A DNA stretch of 17,045 bases from CAZDYP01 sp964509505 (GTDB taxonomy: Bacteria > Chloroflexota > Anaerolineae > JACRMK01): NCBI GenBank assembly GCA_964509505.1, contig CAZDYP010000117.1:1-17045 (forward strand). The letters run 5' to 3'. This document shows, one piece after another, positions 14,647-17,045 of the stretch. Positions within the stretch are counted from its first letter, which is position 1. Every line of letters begins with the position of its first letter. The notes under the pieces were generated by a model that made no database searches, was not told the origin of the DNA, and saw nothing but the letters and a program-made list of their open reading frames with translations. Position numbers and translations under genes: made by a program.

Positions 14647-16017
14647 CTATTGCGTCGTTGTTTTGTTAATCCAACCAACGAATCTAACAAAACGTGGGTC
14701 TGGGTTTTTAGAAGTATGCACTGTCACTATCGCTTTGGTTGGAAGATGAAACCAATAAGTGCCCATTTGGTAAGCTTCAGATACCAACCACTGCATATCA
14801 GGCGACAAGGATAGCGGTGCGAAAGGACTCCCCGTTGCTGAAACATTGAAGGAGGCTAAAATGCGGGTTGTGCCATCATATACATTGAGTAGCTTAATAT
14901 GTTCGATGGGTTGTTGTCCATCTATCTGACACAACACAACTTCATTCGGGTCGGGCGACCAGGTTAAACCGCACATCTCCCGTCCCCAAGGTTGAAGAAT
15001 GATGGGAGACTGTTTTTGATTTTCTATTGAACGCCAAGCCAGACCTTGTGGAGTCCCAACAAGGTATTTGGAGCCGTCAGGCGACAAATTCGTTATATCA
15101 TTGTCATCGCTCCATTCAAACACTTTGCGGATGGCTTTGCTGTTTGGGTCTGTGGCCCAGAGTTCACGTGGCTTGAGATCAGCGGCTTTCGCACGTGCGT
15201 AATAAATTTCTCGCTGGTTTGCAGCCCAACCCACGATGTGCCAAGTTAGCTCAGGTTCGAAAGTTTGCAGCCTTGCGCGAGTGCCTGTAGCTATGTCTAC
15301 AACATCCATAGCTGTTCCATCTGCACCTTCCACTTTTTTCGATGCGCTATAAATGAGTGAGTGCCCATCAGGCTTCCACATGATTTGCGACGCATCAAGA
15401 GCAAGTTGTTTGAGTCCACTGCCATCTAAATTAACCAGCCACAAAGAACGCGGTATGCCTCGATAGGGCGCAACGGTAAAAGCCAGTTGTCGTCCATTGG
15501 GAGCAATTTTGACTTCTTGCATCACTTGGTTGTCAAAGCGTACAACCAATTTGCGACTACCAATGTCTCGTGGGTCGGACAACCACAGCGCGCTACCCAA
15601 TTCCATCGGCTGGCTGGAATTAGGCAAGCCTTCAACCCACAAAGCGTTAAAGTTTGACGAGGGTAACGGCAACGCAGTGGGGATGGGTGTGGTGGTTGGG
15701 GTGTCGGTTGGGGGAACCGTGGGTTTGGGTGGCGGAGTTCCTTTCGGTCCGATGGTTGGATAAATGGGGGGTGTGCGAGTCGGCAAAGGCGATGGCAACT
15801 GCCCCGGCAAAGGATATGCTGCGGGAGTGGCTGTTAAGTTAAGAGGCGTGGGTGTGACTGTCTGTATCGCTTGTGCAATAGGACGCGCTGGTGTTGGCTG
15901 AGATTCGATTAGACGTTGTCCAACAAAAGACAACGCCCAAAATCCCAAGATTCCACTCATTACGAGCAGAACCAATAAACTCCCAACAATCAGTGGTAAT
16001 TTCTTCAAAGTGTACAC
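14647..16017 (-). CDS. Membrane-anchored TolB/WD40-like beta-propeller protein
   Basis: A 456-residue protein with a short basic start, one transmembrane anchor (about 8-31, LIVGSLLVLLVMSGILGFWA), a Thr/Pro-rich linker (about 40-120, with PTPTP-like runs) and a C-terminal repeat region (about 125-450). The repeats are of the PD40/TolB kind: IAPNGRQLAFTV, MWKPDGHSLIYSA, NLSPDGSKYLVG, TWSPDPNEVVLC and SLSPDMQWLVSEA mark successive blades. Such proteins display a beta-propeller outside the cell and often bind other proteins or glycans; the exact role is unknown. GTG at 16017 is the start used here; a TTG at 16008 with GGGGGTG 6 bases upstream is a real alternative. Base composition is lower in G+C than the flanking dehydrogenases, suggesting a separate origin. 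Confidence 0.82.
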   Translation of the reverse strand: MYTLKKLPLIVGSLLVLLVMSGILGFWALSFVGQRLIESQPTPARPIAQAIQTVTPTPLNLTATPAAYPLPGQLPSPLPTRTPPIYPTIGPKGTPPPKPTVPPTDTPTTTPIPTALPLPSSNFNALWVEGLPNSSQPMELGSALWLSDPRDIGSRKLVVRFDNQVMQEVKIAPNGRQLAFTVAPYRGIPRSLWLVNLDGSGLKQLALDASQIMWKPDGHSLIYSASKKVEGADGTAMDVVDIATGTRARLQTFEPELTWHIVGWAANQREIYYARAKAADLKPRELWATDPNSKAIRKVFEWSDDNDITNLSPDGSKYLVGTPQGLAWRSIENQKQSPIILQPWGREMCGLTWSPDPNEVVLCQIDGQQPIEHIKLLNVYDGTTRILASFNVSATGSPFAPLSLSPDMQWLVSEAYQMGTYWFHLPTKAIVTVHTSKNPDPRFVRFVGWINKTTTQ

Positions 16018-16034
16018 CCCCGCTTATCCAACTC

Positions 16035-17045
16035 TTACTTTGTCTTTTGTTGTGCAATTTCGATACGGTCCGTCCGCACTTCTTTTGGCAAGCCCAACAC
16101 ACGCTCGCCGATGATGTTCTTCTGCACCTCCGAGGTGCCCGCGGCAATCGTGCCTGAGCGCACCGCAAGGAAATTGAACGACCAATTGCGCTGCTGCCCT
16201 TCGCCCTTCAACTCCTCCGGCGCGCCTTCGTTAAGTCCACCGTAGGGTCCCATGATATCGAGAATCCACTCGTGGAAACGCTTGGCGAACTCGCTGTAAT
16301 ACAATTTCGTAATCGAAGATTCGGGACCGGGGCGTTGTCCTTTCTCTAAACGTGAGAGAATCCGCAAGCCTGAATAGCGCATGACTTCGATTTCGACGGC
16401 GGCGCGTCCAAGTTTTTGTCGCACGAGCGGGTCCTCAAACGCAGTGTGTCCGTTCACCTTCAAGTTCTTCGTCGCCTCAATCAAACGTCGCAGCGTCATC
16501 GTGTTCGCCGTGACACGGTTGAGCGTGCCACTGCCGCGCTCGAAGCCAAACGTCGTTTGCGTGTATTGCCAACCCTGATGGAGCTGACCGACCAACATGT
16601 TCTTCTCGACGCGCGCATTGTCGAAGAAGACTTCGCAGAACTCCGCGCCGCCCGTAATTTGCTTCAAGCGCCGCACGTCCACCCCGGGTTGGCGCATGTT
16701 CAACAAGAACATCGAGATGCCTTGATGCTTCGGCACGTTGGGATCAGTGCGCGCGATAAGCAAGCCCCAATCGGCGAGGTAGCCGCTGCTCGTCCAGACC
16801 TTCTGCCCGTTGATGGCCCAATGGTCGCCCTTGTCCTCCGCGCGTGTCTTGAGCGCGGCCAAGTCCGAACCCGCATTCGGCTCCGAAAACAATTGGCACC
16901 AAATCTCGTCGGCGGTCAAAATGTTTTTGATGAAGCGTTGTTTCTGTTCTTCGGTGCCGTGATGGATGATGGTGGGACCGACGATGCCGACGCCCAAGCC
17001 AATTTGTCCCGAGGGCGCATTGACGCGCGCCATCTCGTCTTGCAC
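16035..17045 (-). CDS. Acyl-CoA dehydrogenase, large subunit paralogue (N-terminus cut by window edge)
   Basis: The last 336 residues of an acyl-CoA dehydrogenase; by alignment with the 408-residue paralogue about 70 N-terminal residues lie outside the window, so the GTG at the edge is not its start. Conserved segments: GPTIIHHGTEEQKQRF, QLFSEPNAGSDLAALK, INGQKVWTS and NIIGERVLGLPKEVR. E169 of this fragment (GFERGSG) matches the helix-G catalytic glutamate; the YEGT position is AAGT. It oxidises an acyl-CoA with FAD as cofactor. Well over two thirds of positions are identical to the 12734-13960 protein by eye. It ends 17 bases upstream of the beta-propeller gene. A small inert partner such as the 377-residue protein could serve both large subunits. 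Confidence 0.92.
   Translation of the reverse strand: MQDEMARVNAPSGQIGLGVGIVGPTIIHHGTEEQKQRFIKNILTADEIWCQLFSEPNAGSDLAALKTRAEDKGDHWAINGQKVWTSSGYLADWGLLIARTDPNVPKHQGISMFLLNMRQPGVDVRRLKQITGGAEFCEVFFDNARVEKNMLVGQLHQGWQYTQTTFGFERGSGTLNRVTANTMTLRRLIEATKNLKVNGHTAFEDPLVRQKLGRAAVEIEVMRYSGLRILSRLEKGQRPGPESSITKLYYSEFAKRFHEWILDIMGPYGGLNEGAPEELKGEGQQRNWSFNFLAVRSGTIAAGTSEVQKNIIGERVLGLPKEVRTDRIEIAQQKTK

Overview
This 17 kb window looks like the chromosome of a free-living bacterium, most likely a member of the Chloroflexota (Anaerolineae/Caldilineae-like). That placement is an inference from gene style: several acyl-CoA genes, GT-C membrane glycosyltransferases with long C-terminal extensions, a membrane-anchored beta-propeller protein with a Thr/Pro-rich linker, and high-GC coding sequence with intergenic short-period repeats. 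No rRNA, tRNA, CRISPR array, transposase or phage gene was seen.

Left region (1-6875, all minus strand; read from right to left). An ADP-forming acyl-CoA synthetase (4716-6875) is followed by a decayed dodecin gene (4503-4645), a hairpin repeat, a SAM methyltransferase, a DUF433 antitoxin-like protein, an isoprenylcysteine-methyltransferase-like membrane protein, a second ADP-forming acyl-CoA synthetase (640-2802), a hairpin repeat, a 49-codon ORF and the start of a PAS-domain protein cut by the window edge. After start correction the two synthetases are 719 and 720 residues long with the active-site His at residue 258 in both, so they are clear paralogues.

Middle region (6876-10878). A recognisable sigma70-type promoter drives a plus-strand 796-residue GT-C glycosyltransferase. 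It converges, with an 11-base gap, on a second minus-strand GT-C glycosyltransferase. Both probably act on lipid-linked sugars at the cell envelope.

Right region (10879-17045, all minus strand). This is a fatty-acyl or side-chain beta-oxidation block: an acyl-CoA dehydrogenase (cut by the window edge), a closely similar paralogue, a smaller acyl-CoA dehydrogenase that lacks both known positions of the catalytic glutamate, and a MaoC/NodN-type enoyl-CoA hydratase. The arrangement suggests a two-subunit dehydrogenase feeding the hydratase, like the FadE28/FadE29-type enzymes of actinobacterial steroid side-chain oxidation. Between the two large dehydrogenase paralogues sits a lower-GC pair: a beta-propeller protein and a secreted protein that appears broken by a frameshift.

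The most noteworthy non-coding signal is a set of intergenic hairpins built from 7-base repeat units, placed directly behind stop codons. I found no convincing new multi-gene defence or signalling system. The points most worth following are the dehydrogenase pair with an inert subunit, the heptamer hairpins, the dodecin relic, and the orphan DUF433 gene coupled to a membrane methyltransferase.
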